64,000 nt of DNA from Pontibacter roseus DSM 17521 (GTDB lineage Bacteria; Bacteroidota; Bacteroidia; Cytophagales; Hymenobacteraceae). The first letter of the stretch is position 1. Each line of letters begins with the position of its first letter. This document shows positions 55,805 through 64,000 of the stretch, piece by piece. The notes under the pieces are model-generated. The model ran no database searches. It was given only the letters and a program-made list of their open reading frames with translations, and had not been told where the DNA came from. The translations under genes and the position numbers were made by a program. The stretch covers positions 730,848 to 794,847 of the forward strand of contig NZ_KB890761.1 in assembly GCF_000373265.1 (NCBI RefSeq), written 5' to 3'.

Positions 55805-55889
55805 CTTGTAATTCGGATTAAGGAGCTTAAAGATAATTGATTTATCAGAGTATTTTCAGAAATTGAGCTCAAAATTAAAACATTCCATC

Positions 55890-58442
55890 ATGAATCATAG
55901 GTTTTTGGGAGTAATTGGTTTGGCCGTGGCCATGGCATTTACAGGCGGTTGCAGCGTGAACAAACCCACTGGTCCCGCGCCTGTGGCTGTGCCAGCCCCT
56001 GCTAAATCGGCCGCTGAGACTCCTGGTATACCTGCCTGGGCGCCAAAGCAGCATGCCTTCAACCCTTCCAAAACCCGCCTGCACGACCTGCTGCATACCA
56101 AGCTGCGCGTAAGCTTTGATTGGGAGAAACAACACTTGCACGGTCTGGCAGAACTCACTCTCAAGCCATACTTCTACCCACAGCAGACACTGGTGTTGGA
56201 CGCCAAAGGCTTCGACATCCACAGCGTTAACCTGATGAACGGGTTCGATGGGAAGGAGCTCAAGTATGCCTACGATGGCATGAAGCTGACCATTGACTTA
56301 GGAAAAGCCTATACCCGTAATGATAAATACATCCTGGAGATAGACTATACGGCCAAACCGAATGAACTGGCCCTGGGGGGCAGCGATGCCATCACCCAGG
56401 ACAAAGGTCTTTACTTCATCAACCCAACCGGAGCGGACCCTGACAAGCCACGCCAGATATGGACACAAGGCGAGACAGAGGCCAACTCCGCCTGGTTCCC
56501 GACCATCGACTCTCCTAACGAGCGCATGACCCAGGAACTCTATATCACCGTCGACCCGAAATTCACCACCCTATCCAACGGCACGTTCGTCTATTCCCGC
56601 AAGAATGCCGATGGTACCAAAACCGATTACTGGAAAATGGAACTGCCCCACGCGCCATACCTGACCATGATGGCCATCGGCGAGTATGCCGTGGTGAAAG
56701 ACAAATGGCGCAACCTGGAGGTGAATTATTATGTGGAGCCGGTTTATGAGAAAACGGCCAAACAGATTTTTGGCAATACGCCGGAAATGATGGAGTTCTT
56801 CTCCAAAAAGCTGGGTGTAGACTACCCGTGGTCTAAATATTCGCAGGTAGTGGTGCGCGATTTTGTGTCGGGTGCCATGGAAAACACCAGCGCCTCCACG
56901 TTCATGGAGGACGTACAGCTGAACGAGCGGGAACTGCTGGACAAGTATTGGGACGGCATCATCGCCCATGAGCTCTTCCACCAGTGGTTTGGCGATTACG
57001 TCACCACCGAGTCATGGGCGAACCTGCCCCTGAACGAGGCCTTTGCCAATTACTCAGAGTACCTCTGGACGGAGCATAAATTCGGCCAGGACGAGGCGGC
57101 ATACCTTCATCTGGATGAGCTGGAGCAGTACCTGGAAGAGGCGGAGACGAAGCGGGAGCCACTGATTCGCTATCGCTATGGCGACAGGGAAGAGATGTTC
57201 GACAGCCACTCCTACGCCAAAGGCGGGCGTGTGCTGCACATGCTACGCAAGTACGTGGGCGACGAAGCGTTCTATACCTCACTGAACCGTTACCTGACTC
57301 AAAACAAATTTTCTGATGTGGAGATAGCAGAACTCCGCATGGCCTTTGAAGACGTAACAGGTGAGGACCTGATGTGGTTCTTTGATCAATGGTTCATGCG
57401 GGCAGGCCACCCAGAGCTGAAGGTTACCCACTCTTATGAAAATGGACAACTCAACCTGCAGGTAGCGCAGCAACAGGACACGCTATATGCTCCGGTTTAC
57501 CGGCTGCCTCTCAAAGTGGCCGTGTGGGAGCAGGGCAAACGCAAGGAACATCCTGTGCTTATCACTAAAGCAAACCAAACTTTCTCTATACCTGTAGCAA
57601 GTCAGCCCCAACTGGTAATTTTTGACAGTGAACAACAGTTGCTCGGTACCATTGAACATGCCAAGACCAAGTCGGAGTTTGTATACCAGTTCAACAATGC
57701 AGAGGAGTTCAGGGCAAAACTAGAGGCGCTGGAGGCGCTGGCGCAGGACTTGCAAAATCCGGAGGCCCGCAGCGTGATGCAGGCTGCTCTGAAAGATGAC
57801 TTCTGGTACATCAGAACCTCCGCACTGGACGCCGTAGGCCAGTTGAAAGGAGCAGAAGCCTCGGTTTATGAGGCGCAGGTGAGACAGATAGCGCAGCAGG
57901 ACAAAAAAGGAGATGTACGGGCAGGAGCAGTGTTGTTACTGTTGGAGTGGGGTGGAGAGAAGTACAAGGCCGTATACGAACAGGCCATGACTGACAAATC
58001 GTACAAGGTTGCTGCCGCAGGTATACTGGCCTACGCTGGCACTAATGCTGCCGACATAAACACTAAGCTAGCTGCTTTTGAGCAGGAGAAAAATGAAGAA
58101 ATCGTGCTGGCGCTGGCGTCCTACTATGCTGTAAAAGGCGGACCGCAGAAGTACGATTGGTTCATGAAGCAGGCAAAACAAACCAAAGGCGGCGGGCTAT
58201 ACTACCTGCTCCAGAGCTTCGGGGCCTTCCTGGCCGTCAATAGCGAGGCTAGTACCCCAGAGGCCATCGCCCTGCTTGCTGATTTTGCACAGAATCATAA
58301 CCTGTACTATGTAAGAATGGCAGCCTTCCAAACGCTGATGGTGCTGTCAGAGCGGCCAGAAATAGTAGAGTTGCTAAAAGAGATAAAGCAGAACGAGAAA
58401 GACAAAAGGCTGCTCGAGCTATACAACCAGCTGGCCTTGTAG
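55890..58442 (+). CDS. M1-family aminopeptidase lipoprotein
   Basis: An 850-residue zinc aminopeptidase. An in-frame TTG at 55863 exists, but the ATG at 55890 begins a lipoprotein signal (FTGGC, Cys21). The N-terminal beta domain contains AWFPTIDSPNERMTQEL; the exopeptidase motif is GAMEN; the zinc site is HELFHQW with His360, Glu361 and His364, and the third ligand is the Glu of NEAFANYSEY 19 residues on. The C-terminal part (about 600-850) is a HEAT-like helical domain. It releases N-terminal amino acids from periplasmic or surface peptides. It is separate from the truncated M1 gene at the left edge. Confidence 0.95.
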   Translation: MNHRFLGVIGLAVAMAFTGGCSVNKPTGPAPVAVPAPAKSAAETPGIPAWAPKQHAFNPSKTRLHDLLHTKLRVSFDWEKQHLHGLAELTLKPYFYPQQTLVLDAKGFDIHSVNLMNGFDGKELKYAYDGMKLTIDLGKAYTRNDKYILEIDYTAKPNELALGGSDAITQDKGLYFINPTGADPDKPRQIWTQGETEANSAWFPTIDSPNERMTQELYITVDPKFTTLSNGTFVYSRKNADGTKTDYWKMELPHAPYLTMMAIGEYAVVKDKWRNLEVNYYVEPVYEKTAKQIFGNTPEMMEFFSKKLGVDYPWSKYSQVVVRDFVSGAMENTSASTFMEDVQLNERELLDKYWDGIIAHELFHQWFGDYVTTESWANLPLNEAFANYSEYLWTEHKFGQDEAAYLHLDELEQYLEEAETKREPLIRYRYGDREEMFDSHSYAKGGRVLHMLRKYVGDEAFYTSLNRYLTQNKFSDVEIAELRMAFEDVTGEDLMWFFDQWFMRAGHPELKVTHSYENGQLNLQVAQQQDTLYAPVYRLPLKVAVWEQGKRKEHPVLITKANQTFSIPVASQPQLVIFDSEQQLLGTIEHAKTKSEFVYQFNNAEEFRAKLEALEALAQDLQNPEARSVMQAALKDDFWYIRTSALDAVGQLKGAEASVYEAQVRQIAQQDKKGDVRAGAVLLLLEWGGEKYKAVYEQAMTDKSYKVAAAGILAYAGTNAADINTKLAAFEQEKNEEIVLALASYYAVKGGPQKYDWFMKQAKQTKGGGLYYLLQSFGAFLAVNSEASTPEAIALLADFAQNHNLYYVRMAAFQTLMVLSERPEIVELLKEIKQNEKDKRLLELYNQLAL

Positions 58443-58478
58443 AATATAGAAAAAAAGTTGAGAAATTTTCACGGAATA

Positions 58479-58509
58479 TTTGACTGTAAAGAAAAAGCGC
58501 TTAATTTTG
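58479..58509 (+). promoter_or_regulatory. Bacteroidota-type promoter for the tRNA-tuf unit
   Basis: TTTG (58479-58482), exactly 19 bases, TAATTTTG (58502-58509). A full consensus match about 80 bases before tRNA-Tyr. Confidence 0.8.
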
Positions 58510-58593
58510 CATCTCCTTAGAACAAAGAGCTGGTTCAAGAGCCAGTTTCGAAGCGCTAAGGAAGGCTGAAAAAGTCAGCTGACGGTAATATTT

Positions 58594-58676
58594 GGGGAGA
58601 TTCCAGAGCGGCCAAATGGGACGGACTGTAACTCCGTTGTAGTGATACTTCGCAGGTTCGAATCCTGCTCTCCCCA
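58594..58676 (+). tRNA. tRNA-Tyr (anticodon GTA)
   Basis: An 83-base class II tRNA: acceptor arm GGGGAGA/TCTCCCC, anticodon GTA at 58628-58630, long variable arm, T-arm GCAGGTTCGAATCCTGC. The CCA end is not encoded in full. Confidence 0.95.
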
Positions 58677-58714
58677 CAGTAATAACCACGTAATTTGGTG
58701 TAATAAGATTTGAA

Positions 58715-58787
58715 GCGGGAGTAGCTCAGTTGGTAGAGCGATAGCCTTCCAAGCTATAGGCCGCGAGTTCGACCCTCGTCTCCCGCT
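58715..58787 (+). tRNA. tRNA-Gly (anticodon TCC)
   Basis: A 73-base tRNA: acceptor GCGGGAG/CTCCCGC, D-arm GCTCAGTTGGTAGAGC, anticodon TCC at 58748-58750, T-arm CGAGTTCGACCCTCG. Confidence 0.95.
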
Positions 58788-58896
58788 CAATTGCAATAAC
58801 GTGCTGCTTATCATTTAGGGGTTTGATTCAAAGGAATTTCATGTAGATGGATTTCCTTTTTAGTATAAACTCATTTTTGTATAAGTGCTGGTAAAA

Positions 58897-58968
58897 GCCG
58901 ACGTAGCTCAGGGGTAGAGTACTTCCTTGGTAAGGAAGGGGTCGTGGGTTCAATTCCCATCGTTGGCT
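58897..58968 (+). tRNA. tRNA-Thr (anticodon GGT)
   Basis: A 72-base tRNA: acceptor GCCGACG/CGTTGGC, anticodon stem CTTCC/GGAAG with anticodon GGT at 58929-58931, T-arm GTGGGTTCAATTCCCAT. It precedes tuf by about 70 bases. Confidence 0.95.
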
Positions 58969-59038
58969 CAAAGCCCGTTATGTGTAAAGAAAGCGCAACA
59001 TAACTTTAAACGTTTTAACCTTAATTTAATATCATACA

Positions 59039-60226
59039 ATGGCTAAAGAAACATTTGACCGTTCCAAACCGCACGTAAACATCGGTACAATCGGTCACGT
59101 TGACCACGGCAAAACAACCTTGACTGCTGCCATTACCCAGGTATTGGCAAACAAAGGTCTGGCTAAGATGAGAGACTTCTCTTCAATCGATAACGCTCCA
59201 GAGGAAAAAGAAAGAGGTATTACAATCAATACTTCTCACGTTGAATATGCAACAGAGAACCGTCACTATGCTCACGTTGACTGCCCAGGTCACGCTGACT
59301 ACGTGAAGAACATGGTTACTGGTGCTGCCCAGATGGACGGCGCTATTCTAGTGGTTGCTGCAACTGACGGACCAATGCCACAAACTCGTGAGCACATCCT
59401 TCTTGCTCGTCAGGTAGGTGTTCCTCAGCTTGTTGTATTCATGAACAAAGTGGACATGGTGGACGATCCAGAGCTTCTTGAGCTTGTTGAGATGGAAATC
59501 CGTGAGCTTCTTTCTTTCTACGATTTCGATGGCGACAACATTCCAGTAATCCAGGGTTCTGCTCTTGGTGGTCTGAACGGCGACGCGAAATGGGTAGGCA
59601 CTATCGAGGCTCTGATGGATGCAGTTGATAACTGGATTCCAATCCCAGCTCGTCTGACTGACCTTCCATTCCTGATGCCAGTAGAGGACGTGTTCTCTAT
59701 CACTGGTCGTGGTACTGTAGCTACAGGCCGTATCGAGCGTGGTGTGATTAACTCTGGTGAGCAGGTTGAAATCCTGGGTATGGGTGCTGAGAACTTGAAG
59801 TCAGTAGTGACTGGTGTTGAGATGTTCCGTAAGATTCTTGACAGAGGTGAAGCTGGTGACAACGTAGGTCTGTTGCTGCGTGGTATAGAGAAAACTGATA
59901 TCCGTCGTGGTATGGTTATCTGTAAGCCAGGTTCTGTGAAGCCGCACATGAAGTTCAAGGCTGAAGTTTACGTTCTTTCTAAAGAAGAAGGTGGACGTCA
60001 CACGCCATTCTTCAACAAGTACCGTCCACAGTTCTACTTCAGAACCACAGACGTTACAGGAGAGATTATGCTTCCAGAAGGAGTAGAGATGGTTATGCCT
60101 GGTGATAACATCACAATCGAGGTGAACCTGATTAACAAAGTAGCCATGGAGAAAGGTCTTCGTTTCGCTATCCGCGAGGGTGGTAGAACAGTAGGTGCCG
60201 GCCAGGTAACTGAAATCCTTGACTAA
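59039..60226 (+). CDS. tuf: Translation elongation factor Tu
   Basis: A 395-residue GTPase that brings aminoacyl-tRNA to the ribosome. G1 GHVDHGKTT (about 19-27), switch [11 protein letters not shown] (about 80-88), NKVDMVDD (about 135-142) and the SALGGL region are intact, followed by the two beta-barrel domains. Codon use is strongly biased (GGT, CGT, AAA), as expected for a very highly expressed gene. Leader tRNAs are likely co-transcribed. Confidence 0.99.
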   Translation: MAKETFDRSKPHVNIGTIGHVDHGKTTLTAAITQVLANKGLAKMRDFSSIDNAPEEKERGITINTSHVEYATENRHYAHVDCPGHADYVKNMVTGAAQMDGAILVVAATDGPMPQTREHILLARQVGVPQLVVFMNKVDMVDDPELLELVEMEIRELLSFYDFDGDNIPVIQGSALGGLNGDAKWVGTIEALMDAVDNWIPIPARLTDLPFLMPVEDVFSITGRGTVATGRIERGVINSGEQVEILGMGAENLKSVVTGVEMFRKILDRGEAGDNVGLLLRGIEKTDIRRGMVICKPGSVKPHMKFKAEVYVLSKEEGGRHTPFFNKYRPQFYFRTTDVTGEIMLPEGVEMVMPGDNITIEVNLINKVAMEKGLRFAIREGGRTVGAGQVTEILD

Positions 60227-60238
60227 CCATATCTAATT

Positions 60239-60282
60239 ACAAACCCGTTTCTGAAAAAGATTTTAGGAACGGGTTTGTTTTT
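60239..60282 (+). terminator. Terminator after tuf
   Basis: ACAAACCCGTT and AACGGGTTTGT arms (11 bases) around a loop of about 18 bases, followed by a T-rich tail. Confidence 0.88.
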
Positions 60283-60303
60283 AATATTCTTTTAAATAAA
60301 TTT

Positions 60304-60336
60304 GCACTCCAATTAAAAATTGGTGTGCATTTTTTT
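60304..60336 (+). terminator. Hairpin with T-run directly before tRNA-Trp
   Basis: GCACTCCAATT (60304-60314) pairs with AATTGGTGTGC (60318-60328) around 3 bases, with one T-T mismatch, then T7 from 60330. The T-run ends exactly at the first base of tRNA-Trp. Confidence 0.55.
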
Positions 60337-60409
60337 ACGGGTGTAGCTCAATTGGTAGAGTAGTGGTCTCCAAAACCATTGGCTGGGAGTTCGAGTCTCT
60401 CCACCCGTG
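60337..60409 (+). tRNA. tRNA-Trp (anticodon CCA)
   Basis: A 73-base tRNA: acceptor ACGGGTG/CACCCGT, D-arm AGCTCAATTGGTAGAG, anticodon CCA at 60370-60372, T-arm GGGAGTTCGAGTCTCTC. It is 24 bases before secE, the usual tRNA-Trp-secE-nusG order. Confidence 0.95.
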
Positions 60410-60432
60410 CAATAACTATTAAAGCGAAGGCA

Positions 60433-60624
60433 ATGAGCAAAGTTAAAGGCTACATAGACGAGACAGTAGATGAAATGAGAAACAAAGTCTCATGGCCATC
60501 TTATTCTGAATTGCAGAATAGTTCTGTATTAGTATTGATTGGTTCTTTGATTTTTGCCTTGGTTGTTGGAGCTATGGATTTTGTCTTTGATTCAACACTG
60601 TCTTGGTTTTACAACCAGTTTTAA
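60433..60624 (+). CDS. secE: Preprotein translocase subunit SecE
   Basis: A 63-residue single-spanning subunit of the SecYEG channel. The conserved amphipathic helix YIDETVDEMRNKVSWPSYSEL (about 7-27) with the KVSWP core precedes one transmembrane helix (about 30-52). A frame open from inside tRNA-Trp gives a longer product, so the ATG at 60433 (MSKVKGYIDE) is chosen. It is 9 bases before nusG. Confidence 0.95.
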   Translation: MSKVKGYIDETVDEMRNKVSWPSYSELQNSSVLVLIGSLIFALVVGAMDFVFDSTLSWFYNQF

Positions 60625-60633
60625 GTAGAAGCA

Positions 60634-61191
60634 ATGGCTGATTTAAAATGGTATGTAGTTCGAGCGGTAAGCGGCCAAGAGAAGAAGGCTAAAGCTTACT
60701 TGGAGAACGAGATTGTGAGGCAGAATCTGGAAGAATATGTTCCTCAAGTTCTTATACCTGCAGAAAAGGTATACGAGATGAGAGGAGGCAAGAAGAAAAT
60801 CAGAGAACGTAACTTCTTCCCAGGCTATGTACTAGTACATGCAGATCTTTCACATGGTGAGGCAGAGCACATCATTATCAGTACACCTGGTGTGATTGGT
60901 TTCCTTGGGTCAAACGAAGGGGGCCAGAACAAGAAGCCAGTTCCATTGCGCCAGTCTGAAGTGAACCGGATACTGGGAACAGTAGACGAAGCAGAAGAGC
61001 AAACAGAAGTACTGGATACGCCATTCCTGGTAGGGGAGATGGTAAAAGTGATGGATGGGCCTTTCAGTGGATTCTCAGGCACTGTGGAAGAAGTCTTTGA
61101 AGAGCGTAAAAAGCTTAACGTTATGGTGAAGATATTTGGCCGTAACACTCCAGTTGAGCTGAATTACATGCAAGTGGAAAAAGAATCGTAG
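60634..61191 (+). CDS. nusG: Transcription termination/antitermination protein NusG
   Basis: A 185-residue NusG. The NGN domain starts WYVVRAVSGQEKKAKAYL (about 5-22), has NFFPGYVLV (about 61-69) and the C-terminal KOW domain at about 130-180 (VGEMVKVMDGPFSGFSGTVEEV). It binds RNA polymerase and links it to Rho or the ribosome. Standard position between secE and rplK. Confidence 0.98.
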   Translation: MADLKWYVVRAVSGQEKKAKAYLENEIVRQNLEEYVPQVLIPAEKVYEMRGGKKKIRERNFFPGYVLVHADLSHGEAEHIIISTPGVIGFLGSNEGGQNKKPVPLRQSEVNRILGTVDEAEEQTEVLDTPFLVGEMVKVMDGPFSGFSGTVEEVFEERKKLNVMVKIFGRNTPVELNYMQVEKES

Positions 61192-61203
61192 TAAATACAA
61201 ATA

Positions 61204-61647
61204 ATGGCAAAGGAAATAAAAGGTTACCTGAAACTTCAGGTAAAGGGAGGTGCCGCGAACCCATCGCCACCGATTGGACCTGCACTTGGTTCTAAAGGTC
61301 TTAACATCATGGAATTCTGCAAGCAGTTTAACGCAAGAACCCAGGATAAGCCAGGACAAGTGTTACCAGTGTTGATTACAATATACGCAGATAAGTCCTT
61401 CGACTTCGTTATTAAGACGCCTCCTGCTCCGGTATTGTTAATGGATGCTGCTAAAATTAAGGGTGGTTCGAAAGAGCCAAACCGTAACAAAGTAGGTTCA
61501 GTTACATGGGATCAGGTAAGAGAGATTGCGGAACTGAAAATGCCCGACTTGAATGCTTTCAAACTGGAGTCTGCCATGAAAATGGTGGCTGGTACAGCCA
61601 GAAGCATGGGTATAACAGTATCTGGTAATGCTCCGTGGAACGAATAA
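61204..61647 (+). CDS. rplK: 50S ribosomal protein uL11
   Basis: A 147-residue uL11: [32 protein letters not shown] in the N-terminal domain and the rRNA-binding C-terminal domain ([16 protein letters not shown]). First of the rplK-rplA-rplJ-rplL series; spacing to rplA is 16 bases. Confidence 0.98.
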   Translation: MAKEIKGYLKLQVKGGAANPSPPIGPALGSKGLNIMEFCKQFNARTQDKPGQVLPVLITIYADKSFDFVIKTPPAPVLLMDAAKIKGGSKEPNRNKVGSVTWDQVREIAELKMPDLNAFKLESAMKMVAGTARSMGITVSGNAPWNE

Positions 61648-61663
61648 TTAGAGTTAAAGGATA

Positions 61664-62356
61664 ATGGCGAAGATTTCAAAGAAAAGGAAAGCGGCTTTAG
61701 AAAAAGCCGACCTTACAAAAGAGTATTCTTTAACAGATGCGGCTTCAGTAGTAAAAGATATCACTTTCACAAAGTTTGATGCCTCTGTTGATATTGATGT
61801 ACGCCTAGGCGTAGACCCTCGCAAAGCAGACCAGATGGTACGTGGTATAGTTACACTGCCACACGGTACAGGTAAAGATGTAAAGGTGCTGGCACTTGTT
61901 ACACCAGACAAGGAGCAGGAAGCAAGAGACGCCGGTGCTGACTACGTAGGTCTTGACGATTATATCCAAAAGATTGAAAAAGGCTGGACAGATGTTGATG
62001 TAATCATCACTATGCCGGCAGTTATGGCCAAAGTAGGTCGTCTAGGTAGAATCCTGGGCCCACGCAACCTGATGCCAAACCCAAAGTCTGGTACAGTTAC
62101 TCAGGATGTAGCTAAGGCAGTTAAAGAAGTTAAAGCCGGTAAGATTGACTTCAAAGTTGATAAATATGGCATCATTCATACAAGTGTAGGAAAGGTTTCC
62201 TTCTCTCCAGAGCAGCTTGCTGCTAACGCTGCAGAAGTAATCGCCACACTGAACCGTTTGAAGCCATCTTCAGCTAAGGGTACTTACATTAGAAGCATCA
62301 CATTGTCAAGCACAATGAGCCCGGCCGTAATCGTAGACAAGAACGCAACGATCTAA
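61664..62356 (+). CDS. rplA: 50S ribosomal protein uL1
   Basis: A 230-residue uL1 with [27 protein letters not shown] (about 46-72), [20 protein letters not shown] (about 127-146) and [14 protein letters not shown] (about 160-173). An AAAGGAT ribosome-site-like stretch precedes the ATG. In many bacteria uL1 represses its own rplK-rplA message. Confidence 0.98.
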   Translation: MAKISKKRKAALEKADLTKEYSLTDAASVVKDITFTKFDASVDIDVRLGVDPRKADQMVRGIVTLPHGTGKDVKVLALVTPDKEQEARDAGADYVGLDDYIQKIEKGWTDVDVIITMPAVMAKVGRLGRILGPRNLMPNPKSGTVTQDVAKAVKEVKAGKIDFKVDKYGIIHTSVGKVSFSPEQLAANAAEVIATLNRLKPSSAKGTYIRSITLSSTMSPAVIVDKNATI

Positions 62357-62360
62357 GAAC

Positions 62361-62885
62361 ATGACCAGGGAAGAAAAAGAGATAATAGTTAGAGACCTGA
62401 GCGAGAAGTTAGCCAATACGAACTACTTCTATATCACAGACGCTTCTACTATGACCGTAGCGAGCATCAACCAGTTCAGAAGAATGGCCTATGATAGAGG
62501 TCTTGAATACAAAGTTTACAAGAACACCCTCATCAAGAAGGCGCTAGATACATTAGAGGCAGATACTACTGCTTTGGAAGATGTATTGAAAGGTTCATCT
62601 GGTATTGTGTTTTCAGCTGAGTCAGGCAATGCTCCTGGTAAGCTTCTGAAAGACTTCAGAAAAAAAGGCAATGCGCTTCCGTTGTTGAAGGGTGCCTACA
62701 TTGACGGTGGTATCTATGTTGGTGAGAACCAGCTTGACACACTGGCAAGCATCAAGTCCAAAAATGAGCTCATCGGAGAAATCATTGGCTTGCTTCAGTC
62801 TCCAGCTAAGAATGTTGTGTCTGCTCTACAGAGCAGCGGTGGCAAACTAGCCGGAATCCTGAAGACACTATCTGAAAAAGAATAA
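62361..62885 (+). CDS. rplJ: 50S ribosomal protein uL10
   Basis: A 174-residue uL10, the stalk base protein. The EIIVRDLSEKLANTNYFYITDASTMTV opening, VYKNTLIKKAL (about 51-61) and the C-terminal helix that binds bL12 dimers (SPAKNVVSALQSSGGKLAGILKTLSEKE) are present. Only four bases separate it from rplA, leaving no room for a separate L10 leader site. Confidence 0.98.
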   Translation: MTREEKEIIVRDLSEKLANTNYFYITDASTMTVASINQFRRMAYDRGLEYKVYKNTLIKKALDTLEADTTALEDVLKGSSGIVFSAESGNAPGKLLKDFRKKGNALPLLKGAYIDGGIYVGENQLDTLASIKSKNELIGEIIGLLQSPAKNVVSALQSSGGKLAGILKTLSEKE

Positions 62886-62927
62886 TTTAAAAAACGTAAT
62901 CAATAAGTAACTTTTAATTTCAATAAA

Positions 62928-63308
62928 ATGGCAGATTTGAAAGCATTCGCTGAGCAGTTAGTAAACTTGACTGTGAAAGAGGTTAATGAACTAGCTACAA
63001 TTCTTAAGGACGAGTATGGTATTGAGCCAGCTGCTGCTGCTCCAGTAATGGTTGCTGGTGGTGGTGCTGCTGAAGGAGGAGCTGCTGCAGAAGAAAAAAC
63101 TTCTTTTGACGTAATCCTTAAGTCAGCAGGTGCATCTAAACTAGCAGTAGTTAAGCTGGTGAAAGAACTTACTGGTCTTGGTCTGAAAGAAGCTAAAGAA
63201 CTGGTAGACGGCGCTCCTAAGCCTTTGAAAGAAGGTGTGGACAAGAACGAAGCTGAATCACTGAAGAAATCTTTGGAAGAAGCTGGTGCTGAAGTAGAGG
63301 TTAAATAA
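62928..63308 (+). CDS. rplL: 50S ribosomal protein bL12
   Basis: A 126-residue bL12. N-terminal dimer domain ([29 protein letters not shown]), Ala/Gly-rich hinge (about 35-58) and C-terminal factor-binding domain ([36 protein letters not shown]). Normal length. Followed by two hairpins before rpoB. Confidence 0.98.
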   Translation: MADLKAFAEQLVNLTVKEVNELATILKDEYGIEPAAAAPVMVAGGGAAEGGAAAEEKTSFDVILKSAGASKLAVVKLVKELTGLGLKEAKELVDGAPKPLKEGVDKNEAESLKKSLEEAGAEVEVK

Positions 63309-63330
63309 TCTCACTTACCAACATACCGAT

Positions 63331-63371
63331 AACAGGTAGACCTGGCATATTCGTCAGGTCTTTTCCTGTTT
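63331..63371 (+). terminator. rplL-rpoB intergenic hairpin 1 (attenuator)
   Basis: AGACCTG (63338-63344) pairs with CAGGTCT (63355-63361); outer AACAGG (63331-63336) pairs with CCTGTT (63365-63370). A short T-run (TTTT) lies in between, so partial termination is plausible. Confidence 0.6.
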
Positions 63372-63377
63372 GTACAC

Positions 63378-63403
63378 GGATTCAGGACATGAATCCTTTT
63401 TTT
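63378..63403 (+). terminator. rplL-rpoB intergenic hairpin 2 (attenuator)
   Basis: GGATTC (63378-63383) pairs with GAATCC (63391-63396) with a 7-base loop, then seven T. It is a short terminator 64 bases before the rpoB start, probably leaky because rpoB must be read through it. Confidence 0.65.
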
Positions 63404-63466
63404 GCCCATAGCTATACATGCAGCTATGTGCTGGAATCATATTGTAAACGTTAAAATTCCAAGGCT

Positions 63467-64000
63467 TTGGCTAAGAATAAAACGACAGAGCGAATCAATT
63501 TTGCCTCTATAAATCCGGTTATTGACTATCCTGACTTCTTAGATGTTCAGCTGCAGTCATTCCAGGACTTTTTCCAACTGGAGACTCCAGCTGAGAATAG
63601 GGCACAGGAAGGTTTGTTCAAAGTGTTCGCTGAGAACTTTCCGATTTCAGATTCACGAGAAAACTTCGTACTCGAGTTTATCGACTACCACATTGACCCA
63701 CCAAAGTATTCAGTAGATGAATGCATTGACAGAGGTCTGACGTATTCGGTACCGCTCAAAGCGAAGCTTCGCCTTATCTGCAATGATGAGGATAACGAAG
63801 ACTTTGAGACAATAGAGCAAGAAGTATTCTTAGGTAATATCCCATACATGACTGAGAAAGGCTCCTTTGTTATCAACGGGGCTGAACGCGTTATTGTATC
63901 TCAACTACATAGATCACCAGGTGTGTTCTTTGCACAAAGCAAGCATACCAACGGTACCAAACTGTATTCTGCCAGAATTATTCCTTTTAAAGGATCTTGG
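63467..64000 (+). CDS. rpoB: RNA polymerase beta subunit, N-terminal part (cut by window edge)
   Basis: An open frame of 178 codons to the window end that matches the RpoB N-terminus: [35 protein letters not shown], then [31 protein letters not shown] and [33 protein letters not shown], the usual beta-lobe sequence. The start is the TTG at 63467; a TAA stop lies in frame five codons earlier, and no ATG occurs between, so a TTG start is forced. The gene follows rplL as usual. Confidence 0.96.
   Translation, partial: MAKNKTTERINFASINPVIDYPDFLDVQLQSFQDFFQLETPAENRAQEGLFKVFAENFPISDSRENFVLEFIDYHIDPPKYSVDECIDRGLTYSVPLKAKLRLICNDEDNEDFETIEQEVFLGNIPYMTEKGSFVINGAERVIVSQLHRSPGVFFAQSKHTNGTKLYSARIIPFKGSW

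Noticed and set aside
60379..60432. Longer SecE N-terminus starting inside tRNA-Trp
   Set aside because: The added residues come from translating the tRNA; the ATG at 60433 begins the conserved SecE sequence.
62357..62360. Ribosomal protein L10 leader before rplJ
   Set aside because: Only four bases separate rplA and rplJ, so there is no space for a leader structure.
1..64000. CRISPR arrays, insertion sequences or prophage
   Set aside because: No regularly spaced direct repeats, transposase frames or phage structural genes were seen.

Overview
The window looks like chromosomal DNA of a Bacteroidota bacterium, most likely order Cytophagales, family Hymenobacteraceae (Pontibacter-like). That placement is inference. 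It rests on a SusC/SusD pair, Bacteroidota-type promoters (TTTG, 19-21 bases, TAnnTTTG), many lipoproteins with Cys at residue 21, a BtuB/BtuG-type vitamin B12 locus under a cobalamin riboswitch, and the order tRNA-Tyr/Gly/Thr, tuf, tRNA-Trp, secE, nusG, rplKAJL, rpoB. I see no insertion sequence, prophage, CRISPR array, rRNA or clear pseudogene. Genes cut by the window ends are an M1 peptidase (left, minus strand) and rpoB (right).

Layout. 1-10.5 kb: M1 peptidase, divergent SusC/SusD outer-membrane importer, amidase and S9 peptidase, a plausible peptide/amide scavenging neighbourhood. 10.6-16 kb: PAP2 phosphatase, metK, then minus-strand rpsU, xerC and hpf, and an acyl-CoA dehydrogenase. 16-22.7 kb: PHP tyrosine phosphatase, NAD-dependent epimerase, TPR protein coupled to a ComA-like phosphosulfolactate synthase, DUF368 lipid-carrier transporter, aroE and a DUF1232 membrane protein. 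22.9-26.5 kb: an ECF sigma factor, an overlapping membrane-anchored beta-barrel protein, and three small lipoproteins. Two closely matching ECF-type promoter elements sit before the sigma gene and before the lipoproteins. 26.6-31.6 kb: uvrB, M28 peptidase, DUF6624 protein. 31.6-38.4 kb: B12-binding radical SAM protein, small proteins, and the riboswitch-btuB-btuG-like locus. 38.5-46 kb: 3-methyladenine glycosylase, arginase-family protein, EcsC protein, three small disordered hydrophilic proteins, a THUMP-like methyltransferase, a DUF4397 lipoprotein and ahcY. 45.8-51.3 kb: LytTR regulator with a propeller-type sensor kinase, and a double-domain glycosyltransferase. 51.6-58.4 kb: second ECF sigma with zinc anti-sigma, gmk, nadD, frr, pyrH, a biotin carrier protein and a complete M1 aminopeptidase. 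58.5-64 kb: tRNAs and the translation/transcription operon.

The most striking signals not explained by genes are a heavily repeated octamer GGTATAGC (about 47 copies counted by eye on both strands, about 2 expected), very long near-perfect palindromic terminators, and the duplicated ECF promoter that appears to define a small local regulon. metK and ahcY together cover SAM synthesis and SAH removal, and several SAM users lie in the same window.
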